Source: Mesorhizobium loti CJ3sym
Lineage (GTDB): Bacteria > Pseudomonadota > Alphaproteobacteria > Rhizobiales > Rhizobiaceae
Length of the DNA: 64,000 nucleotides
Direction: 5' to 3'
NCBI RefSeq assembly: GCF_000472785.1
Contig: NZ_KI421462.1
Span: 86,300 to 150,299 of the forward strand
Shown: one piece after another, positions 7,267 to 15,856 of the stretch
Position numbering within the stretch: position 1 is the first letter of the stretch
How the letters are laid out: each line of letters starts with the position of its first letter
The notes under the pieces: model-generated
The model's database searches: none
What the model was told of the DNA's origin: nothing
Seen by the model: only the letters and a program-made list of their open reading frames with translations
Program-made: the position numbers and the translations under genes

Positions 7267-9545
7267 GATGACCGCGCTGATGGGTGAATGCCGGAATGTG
7301 TTGCCGAAGAAGCCCTCGTCAGCTCGGCGAGCATAAAGCCCTGCAGCCGCAGCCCGTTTCCGATCACCAGCAGCGATGAGGCGGACATCGCGACCGCCGC
7401 GACCAACGGCGTGACGTTGCCGAAGATGGCGATCGGCACGGCAACGGCGTTGTAGATGATCGCGATGGCTATGTTCTGGCGGATAAGCCGCCCTGCCTTC
7501 CGCGAGACGTCCAGCGCAAGGGTTACTGCCGAAAGGCTTTCACGCAGGAACACGAAATCAGCCGCGTTGCGACCAATATCGGCGGCGGTGGCTGGAGCGA
7601 TCGAGACGTGCGCAGCGCCCAGCGCTGGCGTGTCGTTGAGCCCGTCGCCCACCATCAGGACCTTGTGGCCGGCTTTGGTCAGCACTTCGATCCGCTCAAC
7701 CTTCCCGGACGGCAGCAGCGCCGGAACAAAACGGTCGATGCCCAATATTCTTGCGACATCGCCACAGGCGTCCGCGGTATCGCCCGACAGCATTTCGACC
7801 GCGACCCCTGCATCGTTCAATTGCGCCATGACGCTCCCGGCATCGGCCTGCAACGCATCCTCGAAAGCGAAGGAAGCGACAATCATCCTGTTCTTCGTCA
7901 GAACCGTGCCGTAGCCATGTTTGCCTTCGCCGCCGGTTCGAGCCTTCCATCCAGCCCATCCGCGTCGACCGAGCCGCCAGGTGCTGTCCGCGGTTGTGGC
8001 TTCGATCCCGAAACCGGGGTGCTCGCTGACGGCCTCCAATTTCGGTTGACCGACAAAATTCGCGAAACCGGCTATGGCCTTTGAGAACGGGTGGCGGGAG
8101 TGCGCGGCCATGTCGGCTGCGATCGCCAGCATCGTCGGATCGATCGACGACGCATTGACCAGTCGGGGCTGGCCGAGCGTGAGCGTTCCGGTCTTGTCGA
8201 ACACCGCTGTATCAATCGTCGCCAGGCGCTCCATGGCCGAACCATCCTTGACCATGATGCCGTTTTCGAACAGGCGCCGCGCGGCGACTACCTGCACGAT
8301 CGGCACGGCGAGGCCGAGTGCGCATGGGCATGTGATGATGAGAACGGCGATGGCGATGGTTATCGCCCGGTGCCAGTCGCCGGTCGCCGCCATCCAGCCA
8401 AGGAACGTCGCGAAGGCTGTGAGATGAACCACCGGGGCATAGAGCCCTGAAACGCGATCGGCGATCCGGCGATAATGCGCGCGGCCGCCCTCTGCGGCTT
8501 CCATGAGCCGAACCATTTCCGCCAGAAACGAATCTTTCGCGGCGGCTGTGGCCTCAATCGTCAGCGAGCCGGTCAGGTTGAGGACACCGGCCTGCACGGC
8601 TTCACCTGCCGCCACGTTTCGAGGCGTGCTCTCGCCGGAAACCAGCGAGCAGTCGAGATCCGAGGCCCCTTGAATGATCTTGCCGTCGACGGGGATTCTT
8701 TCGCCGGCCCCGATCAACAGCAGCATGCCGGGTTCGATCTCGCCAACCGGCAGATAGTCGCGCGCGCCGTCGCCGCGCAGCACCATGGCGCCACGTGCGG
8801 CCAACTGGGACAGGCCTTTCACGGCGGTCCGGGCCCGCTCGCGCATCACGTGATCCAACGTGCGACCGATCAACAGGAAAAACAGCAGCGAAACCGACGC
8901 GTCGAAATAGGCGTGATCGCCGTGGTTGATCGTCTCATAGAGGCTCATGGCATAGGCGAGGGACACTCCGACCGCGATCGGAACATCCATGTTCATGCGG
9001 CCGTGACGCAGCGCGTTCCAGGCCGAGCGGAAGAAGATGCCGCCGGCGAAGGCCAGTGCCGGGATCGCAATCAGCGCCGAGACCCAATGAAACAGGTCCC
9101 GCGTTGCGCCTTCGGCGCCGGACCAGACCGAGACCGAAAGCAGCATGATGTTGCCGGCGGCGAAGCCGGCGACCGCGACCGCGCGGATCAGCTCGGCAAG
9201 CGTCTTGTCCTTTTCATCGATCTCGGCGGCGAAAAGGTGCGCCTGATAGCCCAGCCTTCCCAGCGCGGCGACGAAGGGTGGCACCTCGTCGCCACGCCAC
9301 CGGATCGCGACCCGTTTCGTCGACAGGTTGACACGCGCGCCTTCGACATTGTCGAGCTTTGCCAGCGCCGTCTCGATCGTCTGGATGCAGGCCGCGCAGT
9401 GAACCGTCGGCACTGAAAGGTCGGTCTGCCAAAGATTGTCGCCAAGCGACCGGCTCGCCAACCTGATCTCCTGGCTAGACGGCAGGACCGATGTGGTACC
9501 GGTCAGATCCAGCGCCAGTTCCGCGCTGGGTGCACAACAGCTCAT
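7263..9545 (-). CDS. fixI: FixI, copper-transporting P1B-type ATPase
   Basis: A 760-residue inner-membrane pump that supplies copper for the CuB site of the cbb3 oxidase. An N-terminal heavy-metal domain carries CAAC (Cys50, Cys53). The membrane CPC motif is in TCPCALGLAVP, the phosphorylation site is DKTGTLT, and the hinge is MVGDGLNDTPAL. An extra N-terminal MSCCAP cluster may bind metal. The length is normal for FixI/CcoI. Start and stop overlap fixH and fixS by ATGA junctions, so the operon is tightly coupled. Confidence 0.95.
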   Translation of the reverse strand: MSCCAPSAELALDLTGTTSVLPSSQEIRLASRSLGDNLWQTDLSVPTVHCAACIQTIETALAKLDNVEGARVNLSTKRVAIRWRGDEVPPFVAALGRLGYQAHLFAAEIDEKDKTLAELIRAVAVAGFAAGNIMLLSVSVWSGAEGATRDLFHWVSALIAIPALAFAGGIFFRSAWNALRHGRMNMDVPIAVGVSLAYAMSLYETINHGDHAYFDASVSLLFFLLIGRTLDHVMRERARTAVKGLSQLAARGAMVLRGDGARDYLPVGEIEPGMLLLIGAGERIPVDGKIIQGASDLDCSLVSGESTPRNVAAGEAVQAGVLNLTGSLTIEATAAAKDSFLAEMVRLMEAAEGGRAHYRRIADRVSGLYAPVVHLTAFATFLGWMAATGDWHRAITIAIAVLIITCPCALGLAVPIVQVVAARRLFENGIMVKDGSAMERLATIDTAVFDKTGTLTLGQPRLVNASSIDPTMLAIAADMAAHSRHPFSKAIAGFANFVGQPKLEAVSEHPGFGIEATTADSTWRLGRRGWAGWKARTGGEGKHGYGTVLTKNRMIVASFAFEDALQADAGSVMAQLNDAGVAVEMLSGDTADACGDVARILGIDRFVPALLPSGKVERIEVLTKAGHKVLMVGDGLNDTPALGAAHVSIAPATAADIGRNAADFVFLRESLSAVTLALDVSRKAGRLIRQNIAIAIIYNAVAVPIAIFGNVTPLVAAVAMSASSLLVIGNGLRLQGFMLAELTRASSATHSGIHPSARSS

Positions 9546-10039
9546 TGCAGCGCTCCTTGCGAAATTATGATCCGGCGAACGTCGCGATAGGGCTCCGCGA
9601 GACCGACGTCGGCATCGACTTCGACGATCCAGACGCCATCCTTGGGCACGTCCCGTGCTGCAAACTCCTGAGCCGAAGCAAGGGTAAGAGTGACGGACTT
9701 GTCCTCGGCCTCATAAGCGGGATGGCGAAACAGTATCTTGACGCCATGCAAGGGGACCGGCTTGCCGGTGGTATCGCTCAAGCTGTAGCGGACCTCACCC
9801 CGAGCGATCGTCAGTTTGCCGGTCCAGCCGAGTGCCGCCTGCGCGCGCCCTTCCTCGGCCTTTCGGTTGAATTGCTGGCTGGCCACATAGGTGTTCTCGA
9901 CGACAAGGCCGGTCCAGCTCGTGCTGGCGAGTGTCGCCATCGTGAGATTGACCGCGATGATCACGCCGAAAAAGCCGAGAATGGTGAGCAGCATGTGCCT
10001 GCCGGTGAACTCACGCGTCTTTTGCGTATTGGTGCTCAT
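9542..10039 (-). CDS. fixH: FixH, cbb3 oxidase assembly protein
   Basis: A 165-residue membrane-anchored protein: short cytoplasmic N-terminus (STNTQKTREFTGRHM), one hydrophobic helix (residues about 15-37, LLTILGFFGVIIAVNLTMA), then a periplasmic domain with FNRKAEEGRAQAALGW, typical of FixH/CcoG-partner proteins. It helps FixI and FixG with cofactor insertion. ATGA overlaps join it to fixG upstream and fixI downstream. Confidence 0.92.
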   Translation of the reverse strand: MSTNTQKTREFTGRHMLLTILGFFGVIIAVNLTMATLASTSWTGLVVENTYVASQQFNRKAEEGRAQAALGWTGKLTIARGEVRYSLSDTTGKPVPLHGVKILFRHPAYEAEDKSVTLTLASAQEFAARDVPKDGVWIVEVDADVGLAEPYRDVRRIIISQGALQ

Positions 10040-11601
10040 CTGGCGATCTCCGGGGCGTTGAAGGTGGCGGTGTATTCGTCCGATTCGAAGCTCGCTCTGT
10101 CCTCGACGCGGAACTTGAAGGTTTGTGCAGCGTGCCGAACCTCACCCGCTGGCTGGCGCACGAAGACCTTCAGCATGTTTAGCCGGTCGGGTTCGACCGC
10201 GATGGCGAAGAAGCGAGCTGCCGGCAGATCACTGCCGACGACGCTCATTTCGGCTCCCTGCAAGCCCTGCATCGTGACGACGATCGTCCTTGGCTCGGGG
10301 ATCATGTTAAGCAGCTTGACGGTGTAACCGTTGCGGATCGAGCCGTCGGACAGGGTCACGAATTGCGGATTGCGGTCGTGCAGGACGTTGATCTCGAGTC
10401 GGTCGCGCGTCAGCAGCGAATAGATCAAGGCAAGCCCGACCGCCGTCCACGCGCCCATGTAGAAGAAGGTCCTCGGCCGGAAGATCTTGCGAATATGGAA
10501 ATGCGCCAACCTGGCGGAGAATGTGCTGTCGGCCGTTCTGACGAGTGAAGGGTTCACGGGACCGGAGCCGCCTGCGGTCGCCACCGCCATGTTGGCGTTG
10601 TAGTCGGACAGCGTCGCATAGGAGATCAGCCCGCGCTCCTTGCCGAGCTTGTTCATGACGCCATCGCAGGCATCAAGGCACAGCGCGCAAGTGATGCATT
10701 CGAGTTGCTGGCCGTCGCGAATGTCGATCCCCATCGGGCAGACTGCGACACAGGCATTGCAGTCGACGCAGTCACCGACCGGCTGCCCCGCAGCCTGGAC
10801 CTTCTTGGCGTGCCGCGAACGAGGTTCGCCACGCCAGTCATTGTAGGTCACAGTGAGCGAATTCTCGTCGAGCATGGCAGCCTGGATGCGCGGCCACGGG
10901 CACATGTAGGTGCAGACTTGCTCGCGCATCAGCCCGCCGAACGTGTAGGTGGTCGCCGTCAGCACCGCGATGGTGACGTAGGCGACCGAAGCGGCGGTGC
11001 CGTTGAATACGTCGCCGATCAGCGTCGGCGCATCGGCGAAATAGAGGATCCAGGCGCCGCCGGTAGCTGCCGCTATGACCAGCCAGATGACGTGTTTCGA
11101 CACACGCAGCACCAGTTTGCGCGCGGTCCAGCGGCCGGCGTCGAGCTTCATGCGAGCGTTGCGATCGCCTTCGATCGCCCGCTCGACAACTAGGAAAAGA
11201 TCGACCCATACCGTCTGCGGGCAGGTATAGCCGCACCAGGCGCGGGCGACGGTGGACGTGATCAGGAAGAGGCCGATGCCGGCCATCATCAGAAGGCCGG
11301 CGACATAGTAGAATTCCTGCGGCCATATCTCGATGAAGAAGACGTAGAAACGGCGGTTGGCAAGATCGATCAGCACGGCCTGATCAGGAGCAAACGGACC
11401 TCGATCCCAGCGCAACCAGGGCATCAGATAATAGATGCCCAGCGTGATCGCCATCACCAGCCATTTGAAGCGGCGAAAGCTGCCCGAGGCGCGTTTAGGG
11501 AAGATTTTCTTGCGCGGAGCATAGAGCGGCTGTCGTGTCTTGGCGGAGTTGACCGCTTTTGCCTCGAGCCGCTCCATCTGCGTTTTATCCAGCACGTGCA
11601 T
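10036..11601 (-). CDS. fixG: FixG, membrane iron-sulfur protein (CcoG)
   Basis: A 521-residue inner-membrane protein. Several membrane helices (from about residue 45), the membrane motif CGYTCPQTVWVDLF, then two ferredoxin-like clusters, CVDCNACVAVCPMGIDIRDG and CITCALCLDACDGVM, then a C-terminal periplasmic Ig-like region (TVKLLNMIPEPR). CcoG proteins reduce copper for cbb3 oxidase assembly. I start at the ATG 11601; a GTG at 11607 would add two residues and neither has a strong ribosome site. First gene of fixGHIS; a FNR/FixK-like box lies about 105 bases upstream. Confidence 0.93.
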   Translation of the reverse strand: MHVLDKTQMERLEAKAVNSAKTRQPLYAPRKKIFPKRASGSFRRFKWLVMAITLGIYYLMPWLRWDRGPFAPDQAVLIDLANRRFYVFFIEIWPQEFYYVAGLLMMAGIGLFLITSTVARAWCGYTCPQTVWVDLFLVVERAIEGDRNARMKLDAGRWTARKLVLRVSKHVIWLVIAAATGGAWILYFADAPTLIGDVFNGTAASVAYVTIAVLTATTYTFGGLMREQVCTYMCPWPRIQAAMLDENSLTVTYNDWRGEPRSRHAKKVQAAGQPVGDCVDCNACVAVCPMGIDIRDGQQLECITCALCLDACDGVMNKLGKERGLISYATLSDYNANMAVATAGGSGPVNPSLVRTADSTFSARLAHFHIRKIFRPRTFFYMGAWTAVGLALIYSLLTRDRLEINVLHDRNPQFVTLSDGSIRNGYTVKLLNMIPEPRTIVVTMQGLQGAEMSVVGSDLPAARFFAIAVEPDRLNMLKVFVRQPAGEVRHAAQTFKFRVEDRASFESDEYTATFNAPEIAR

Positions 11602-11705
11602 CTCCACTCGCGCGCGGCCTATGACATCGTTGTGCGACGGACTTGTCTGCTTCGACAGACGTCCGGTCTGCAGTGAGCCCGCTTCGCCGTGTGGGCCGCG
11701 CCGCC

Positions 11706-11719
11706 TTGCTGCAGGTCAA
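11706..11719. promoter_or_regulatory. FNR/FixK-like box upstream of fixG
   Basis: TTGCTGCAGGTCAA matches the anaerobox TTGAT-N4-RTCAA at 9 of 10 defined bases (C in place of the A in the left half). It is about 105 bases upstream of the fixG start and is the best candidate for oxygen control of fixGHIS by the FNR-type regulator encoded at 15857-16612. Confidence 0.55.
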
Positions 11720-11742
11720 TCGCCGCATGCCGGAATGGTGTC

Positions 11743-11766
11743 GGGGCCCGACTCGTGCCGGGCCCC
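11743..11766 (-). terminator. GC-rich hairpin after fixP
   Basis: GGGGCCCG (11743-11750) pairs with CGGGCCCC (11759-11766) over an 8-base loop, an 8-bp all-GC stem 38 bases past the fixP stop. No clear T-run follows on the minus strand, so it may be a weak or Rho-assisted terminator, or a transcript-stabilising end. Confidence 0.45.
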
Positions 11767-11804
11767 GTCGCTTGGCGGGGAGGGCCGAGAATAGGCTTCC
11801 GTTC

Positions 11805-12668
11805 CTATTCTCCGCCGCCAAGCGAATGGACATAAACCGCAAGTTCCTTAACCTTCGTCTCGCCGAGACGCCCGATCCAGGCCGGCATGACACCGTGCTT
11901 CGGCGCGCGGACTTGGACGGCGATGGCTGTCTCGCCGGGTGCGTAGAGCCAGATCGCATCGGTCAGATTGGGCGCGCCGAGCTCTTTGTTGCCTTTCGCA
12001 TTATCGCCATGACAGGCGACGCAGTTTTCCACGAATACCTTGGCGCCGGGCTCGATAAGACTTGCATCCTGGACCTTGCCCGAGAGGCTGGCGACATAGG
12101 CGCCGACCTGTGCGATCTGTTCGGGCGTGATGATGTCACCGAAAGGGGGCATTTCCGACTGCCGAGTATCCGGGTCGGATGCGAAACGGATGCCGTGCGC
12201 GATCGTTTGCTGGATCTGCTCGGTCGTGCCGCCCCACAGCCAGTCATCGTCGTTCAGGTTTGGAAAGCCCTTCGACCCTTGGGCGCCCGAGCCGTGGCAT
12301 TGCACGCAATTGACCTTGAAGGTAGCTCCGCCGGCCGCTATCGCGAATTCACGCAGCGCGTCGTCGGCTGCAATCTCGGATACGGTCTTCTGCTGGATGG
12401 CCGCGACATATTTGCCCTTGGCGGCTTCGGCAGCCGCCAGCTCAATCTTGACAGCGTTGCGGCTGGAATAGCCAAGCACACCCTTGGTCGCGGAAGACAG
12501 CATCGGCCAAGCCGGATACGCAATTGTATAAGCCACCGCCCAAGCGACGGTGATGTAGAAGGTTATCACCCACCATCGGGGCAATGGGGTGTTGAGCTCC
12601 CTTATCCCGTCCCATTCATGACCGGTCGTTGAGATGCCCGAGACTTCATCGATATACTCGCTGCTCAT
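11805..12668 (-). CDS. fixP: FixP, diheme cytochrome c subunit of cbb3 oxidase
   Basis: A 287-residue membrane-anchored diheme c-type cytochrome. After a soluble N-terminus a membrane helix (PRWWVITFYITVAWAVAYTI) anchors the protein. Two CxxCH heme sites follow, CVQCH in the first domain and CVACH in the second, with methionine ligands in EMPPFG and GVMPAW. It passes electrons to the FixN catalytic subunit. Four bases separate its ATG from the fixQ stop. Last gene of fixNOQP; a strong GC hairpin follows. Confidence 0.96.
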   Translation of the reverse strand: MSSEYIDEVSGISTTGHEWDGIRELNTPLPRWWVITFYITVAWAVAYTIAYPAWPMLSSATKGVLGYSSRNAVKIELAAAEAAKGKYVAAIQQKTVSEIAADDALREFAIAAGGATFKVNCVQCHGSGAQGSKGFPNLNDDDWLWGGTTEQIQQTIAHGIRFASDPDTRQSEMPPFGDIITPEQIAQVGAYVASLSGKVQDASLIEPGAKVFVENCVACHGDNAKGNKELGAPNLTDAIWLYAPGETAIAVQVRAPKHGVMPAWIGRLGETKVKELAVYVHSLGGGE

Positions 12669-12670
12669 GA

Positions 12671-12820
12671 TCAGTCGTCCTTGAGTGGAATCTGGGCGGC
12701 TTGATCGGCCTGTGTTTTGCCGCCGGGACGCAAGGCAAAGGCAATGCAGCCGACGAAGAAGAGCGCCATGGCAAGCAGACCCCAGCTGTCCGCGAATTCC
12801 CGCATCAAATTATAGCTCAT
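12671..12820 (-). CDS. fixQ: FixQ, small cbb3 oxidase subunit
   Basis: A 49-residue membrane protein. MSYNLMREFADSWGLLAM begins a single helix (to about residue 30, FVGCIAFALRP), followed by a polar tail ending IPLKDD. This is typical FixQ/CcoQ, which stabilises the interaction of FixP with the FixNO core. An open frame extends upstream to 12910, but the ATG at 12820 gives the family length and the GGGGAC-like run before it is suitable. It lies between fixO and fixP. Confidence 0.92.
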   Translation of the reverse strand: MSYNLMREFADSWGLLAMALFFVGCIAFALRPGGKTQADQAAQIPLKDD

Positions 12821-12830
12821 TGCGTCCCCC

Positions 12831-13562
12831 TCAGCGGTAGCCGGCTGCATCGTCATAGGTCTTGAAATCGACCAGTGTTCCCAGCATTTGCAGATAGGCG
12901 ACGAGGGCATCCATCTCGGTCACCTGCTGCGGATTGCCGTCCAGATCACCGACTTTGGCTTTCGGATAGCGTTTCTCGACGCCGGAGGCATCGGCATTCG
13001 GGTCGGCCTGGACCATCAGATCGGCATTGGCGTGCGCGATCATCTCATCGGAGTACGGGACGCCAACACGCGCGTTCGCAACCAGATGCGTCGAGAAGTC
13101 CTTCACCTCGATCGGAGCGTCCTTCAGGAAGGCATAGCGAGGCATGATAGATTCCGGCACCACCGAACGTGGATCCATAAGGTGCTGAACGTGCCATTCG
13201 TTGGAATAGCGGTTGCCGACTCGTGCAAGGTCAGGGCCGGTGCGCTTCGAGCCCCACTGGAAGGGGTGGTCGTACATGGACTCGGCGGCCAGGCTGTAGT
13301 GGCCGTAGCGCTCGACCTCGTCCCGGAAAGGCCTGATCATCTGGCTGTGGCAGAGGTAGCAGCCCTCGCGCACATAGATGTTGCGTCCGGCGAGTTCCAG
13401 TGGCGAGTAGGGCCGCATGCCTTCGACTTTCTCGATCGTGTTGTCGAGATAGAAAAGCGGCGCAATCTCGACGATGCCGCCGACGGTCACGACAAGAAGA
13501 GAGCCAACGAGAAGAAGCGTGGCGTTCTTCTCGATGATCGCGTGTTTGTCCATCAAGCCCAT
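12831..13562 (-). CDS. fixO: FixO, monoheme cytochrome c subunit of cbb3 oxidase
   Basis: A 243-residue membrane-anchored cytochrome c. An N-terminal helix (NATLLLVGSLLVVTVGGIVE) is followed by one CYLCH heme site in EGCYLCHSQMIRPF and an axial Met in SIMPRY. This is the usual FixO/CcoO form. The start MGLMDKH at 13562 gives the family length; an ATG three codons later is possible. The gene is 11 bases after the fixN stop. The upstream extension of the frame is a shadow of fixN. Confidence 0.95.
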   Translation of the reverse strand: MGLMDKHAIIEKNATLLLVGSLLVVTVGGIVEIAPLFYLDNTIEKVEGMRPYSPLELAGRNIYVREGCYLCHSQMIRPFRDEVERYGHYSLAAESMYDHPFQWGSKRTGPDLARVGNRYSNEWHVQHLMDPRSVVPESIMPRYAFLKDAPIEVKDFSTHLVANARVGVPYSDEMIAHANADLMVQADPNADASGVEKRYPKAKVGDLDGNPQQVTEMDALVAYLQMLGTLVDFKTYDDAAGYR

Positions 13563-13573
13563 TGTCTGGCTCC

Positions 13574-15184
13574 CTATTCGGCAGGCCGGAGGGCGGGCTC
13601 GGAACCTGGCATTGGTTGCTCTTCGCGCTGGTGGCCAAGAATGGTCATGGTCACGTTCCAGGCCATGAGCAGGGCGCCGGTGAGGTACATCGCACCGCCG
13701 ATGGCACGCATGACGTAGAAGGGATGCATGGCGGCGACGGTTTCGGCGAAGGAGTAGACGAGGAAACCCTGCTCGTCGTGTTCGCGCCACATCAGGCCCT
13801 GCATGATGCCGGAAACCCACATCACCGCGGCGTAGACGACGATTCCGAGCGTCGCCAGCCAGAAGTGCCAGGTGACGAGCCGCAGCGAATAGAGACGTTC
13901 ACGGTTCCACAGTTTCGGCACCATGTAGTAGATTGCGCCGAACGAGATCATGCCAACCCAGCCGAGCGCTCCGGAATGGACATGGCCGATGGTCCAGTCC
14001 GTGTAGTGCGACAGCGAATTGACCGTCTTGATCGACATAATCGGACCTTCGAAGGTCGACATGCCGTAGAAGGCGACTGCCATCACCATCATGCGGATGA
14101 TCGGATCGGTGCGCAGCTTGTCCCAGGCGCCAGACAGCGTCATCAGGCCATTGATCATACCGCCCCATGACGGCATCCACAGCATGATCGAGAACGCCAT
14201 GCCGAGCGTCTGCGCCCAGTCGGGTAAGGCGGTGTAATGCAGGTGGTGCGGGCCGGCCCAGATGTAGAGAAAAATGATCGCCCAGAAGTGGACGATCGAC
14301 AGGCGGTAGGAATAGACCGGCCGGTTCGCCTGCTTGGGCACGAAATAATACATCATGCCGAGGAACCCGGCGGTGAGGAAGAAACCGACGGCGTTGTGGC
14401 CATACCACCATTGCGTCAAGGCGTCCTGGACGCCGGAGAAGGCGGAGTAGCTCTTCGAGCCCAGGAACGACGCCGGCATCGACAGATTGTTGACCACATG
14501 CAGCATCGCGATTGTCACGATGAAGGACAGGTAGAACCAGTTGGCGACGTAGATATGCGGTTCCTTGCGCTTCAGGATCGTGCCGAGGAACAGGATGAGA
14601 TAGGCGACCCAGACGATGGTCAGCCAGAGATCCACATACCATTCGGGTTCGGCGTATTCGCGGGCTTCGGTGATGCCGAGCAGGTAGCCGGTCGCCGCCA
14701 TGACGATGAACAGCTGGTAACCCCAGAACACAAACCAGGCCAGTTTGCCGCCAAACAGCCGGGCGCGGCACGTGCGCTGCACGACATAGAGAGACGTGCA
14801 AAGCAAAGCGTTGCCGCCGAAGGCGAAGACGACGCCGGATGTGTGCAGCGGCCGCAGCCGGCCGAAATTGAACCAGGGTTGGATGTTGAGGTGAGGGTAT
14901 GCCAGCTGCAGGGCAATGATCACACCGACGAGCATGCCGACGACGCCCCAGAATACCGTTGCAATGGCTCCGTAGCGGATCGGGCCATCCATGTAGGCGG
15001 AGGTGTCGATCGGAGCCGCCGGCTTGAAATCTGTGTTGCGCAGCAGGATCGCGGTAAAGCCAGCCACGGCGAAGAACAAAACCCCCATATGCTGGCGAAA
15101 AGGTCCTTCTACGCCGAAGCCGGCAGCCACCAGGGCCGCAAAAGCAAACAGGCTTAGAACGACGATCTCCGTGCCGAATTTCAT
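13574..15184 (-). CDS. fixN: FixN, catalytic subunit of cbb3 cytochrome oxidase
   Basis: A 536-residue heme-copper oxidase subunit I of the cbb3 type, the site of high-affinity oxygen reduction in nodule bacteroids. About a dozen membrane helices, with heme b and CuB histidines in motifs such as QWWYGHNAVGFFLTAGF, WAGPHHLHYTALPDW and TDWTIGHVHSGALGW. The ATG at 15184 has GGGGAC seven bases upstream; the frame is open to 15223 but those residues are not conserved. First gene of fixNOQP. An FNR-like dyad lies 80 bases upstream and is shared with the divergent hemerythrin-like gene. Confidence 0.96.
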   Translation of the reverse strand: MKFGTEIVVLSLFAFAALVAAGFGVEGPFRQHMGVLFFAVAGFTAILLRNTDFKPAAPIDTSAYMDGPIRYGAIATVFWGVVGMLVGVIIALQLAYPHLNIQPWFNFGRLRPLHTSGVVFAFGGNALLCTSLYVVQRTCRARLFGGKLAWFVFWGYQLFIVMAATGYLLGITEAREYAEPEWYVDLWLTIVWVAYLILFLGTILKRKEPHIYVANWFYLSFIVTIAMLHVVNNLSMPASFLGSKSYSAFSGVQDALTQWWYGHNAVGFFLTAGFLGMMYYFVPKQANRPVYSYRLSIVHFWAIIFLYIWAGPHHLHYTALPDWAQTLGMAFSIMLWMPSWGGMINGLMTLSGAWDKLRTDPIIRMMVMAVAFYGMSTFEGPIMSIKTVNSLSHYTDWTIGHVHSGALGWVGMISFGAIYYMVPKLWNRERLYSLRLVTWHFWLATLGIVVYAAVMWVSGIMQGLMWREHDEQGFLVYSFAETVAAMHPFYVMRAIGGAMYLTGALLMAWNVTMTILGHQREEQPMPGSEPALRPAE

Positions 15185-15263
15185 GACATGTCCCCGACCA
15201 GGATTCCAATGCGCGGACGCCAAATCCGCGGTGCATTAATTCCGTAGTTGCCGCCTGCTCGCC

Positions 15264-15277
15264 CTGATCCATGTCAG
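15264..15277. promoter_or_regulatory. FNR/FnrN-like dyad between fixN and hemerythrin-like gene
   Basis: CTGATCCATGTCAG fits the anaerobox TTGAT-N4-RTCAA except for symmetric end bases (C and G). It is 80 bases upstream of fixN and 58 bases upstream of the divergent gene at 15335. The same CTGA-N6-TCAG form occurs upstream of hemN (16698-16711). Confidence 0.5.
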
Positions 15278-15334
15278 AGCCGCACGATTTTGCTTCGGGC
15301 AGCATCGAGTTCGGTGCAATCAGAAGGTGGCGAT

Positions 15335-15853
15335 TTGAACAAGGAAACGCAGCACGGGCCAACCCGCTCATGGACAAGTGCGGCTTTCTCGCGCCAGGCC
15401 GGCACAGAGGCGATTCCGGGCGAGGTCATGAAGCTTGCTCATCGGGAAAAGCTGGAGCTCTGCTTCTCGCTGGAAAGCATTGCCGATGCACTGCCGAACG
15501 TCGACCGCCTCAAATGTCTTGGAACGGCCAAGAAGATCGTTCCGCTGCTCCGTGACATTCATGGGTTTGAGGAGAGGGTGATTTTCCCTGCGTATGAGGC
15601 GCACTTGACCCCGGCCGAGGCCAAACTTGCCTCTACCAGCCGGTTGCGCATCGAGCACCTTGAGGATCAATGCTTCGCTGGCGAGGTGGCCGAAACGCTC
15701 CTAGCGATCGGTCATGGTGATCCGATAGAGAGCGCGGAAGCTGTCGGATTCATGCTACGCGGCTTCTTCGAAGGCTTGCGGCGACACATCGCTTTCGAAC
15801 GCGAGCATGTCCTGCCGCGGATCGTAATAAGCGACGAAGGCCCCGACGCTTAG
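15335..15853 (+). CDS. hemerythrin-like (HHE-type) protein, unassigned
   Basis: A cytoplasmic helical protein of about 172 residues in the style of HHE cation-binding proteins: a four-helix layout with DIHGFEERVIFPAYE (HxxxE-E), RIEHLEDQCFAGEV and RRHIAFEREHVLPRI. The His/Glu pattern suggests a diiron or oxygen/NO-binding site. The TTG at 15335 has AAGG seven bases upstream; an ATG at 15428 (142 residues) has a poorly spaced GAGG, so the start is uncertain. It is divergent from fixN across an FNR-like box and lies 3 bases before the convergent fnrN gene. A role in oxygen or NO sensing is likely but inferred. Confidence 0.68.
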   Translation: MNKETQHGPTRSWTSAAFSRQAGTEAIPGEVMKLAHREKLELCFSLESIADALPNVDRLKCLGTAKKIVPLLRDIHGFEERVIFPAYEAHLTPAEAKLASTSRLRIEHLEDQCFAGEVAETLLAIGHGDPIESAEAVGFMLRGFFEGLRRHIAFEREHVLPRIVISDEGPDA

Positions 15854-15856
15854 GTC

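Noticed and set aside
8475..9416. Plus-strand frame of 313 codons across fixI
   Set aside because: Low-complexity His/Arg-rich composition typical of the antisense of a GC-rich membrane ATPase gene.
13899..15377. Minus-strand frame of 492 codons over fixN
   Set aside because: Out-of-frame shadow of fixN; its His/Arg/Pro-rich composition is not protein-like.
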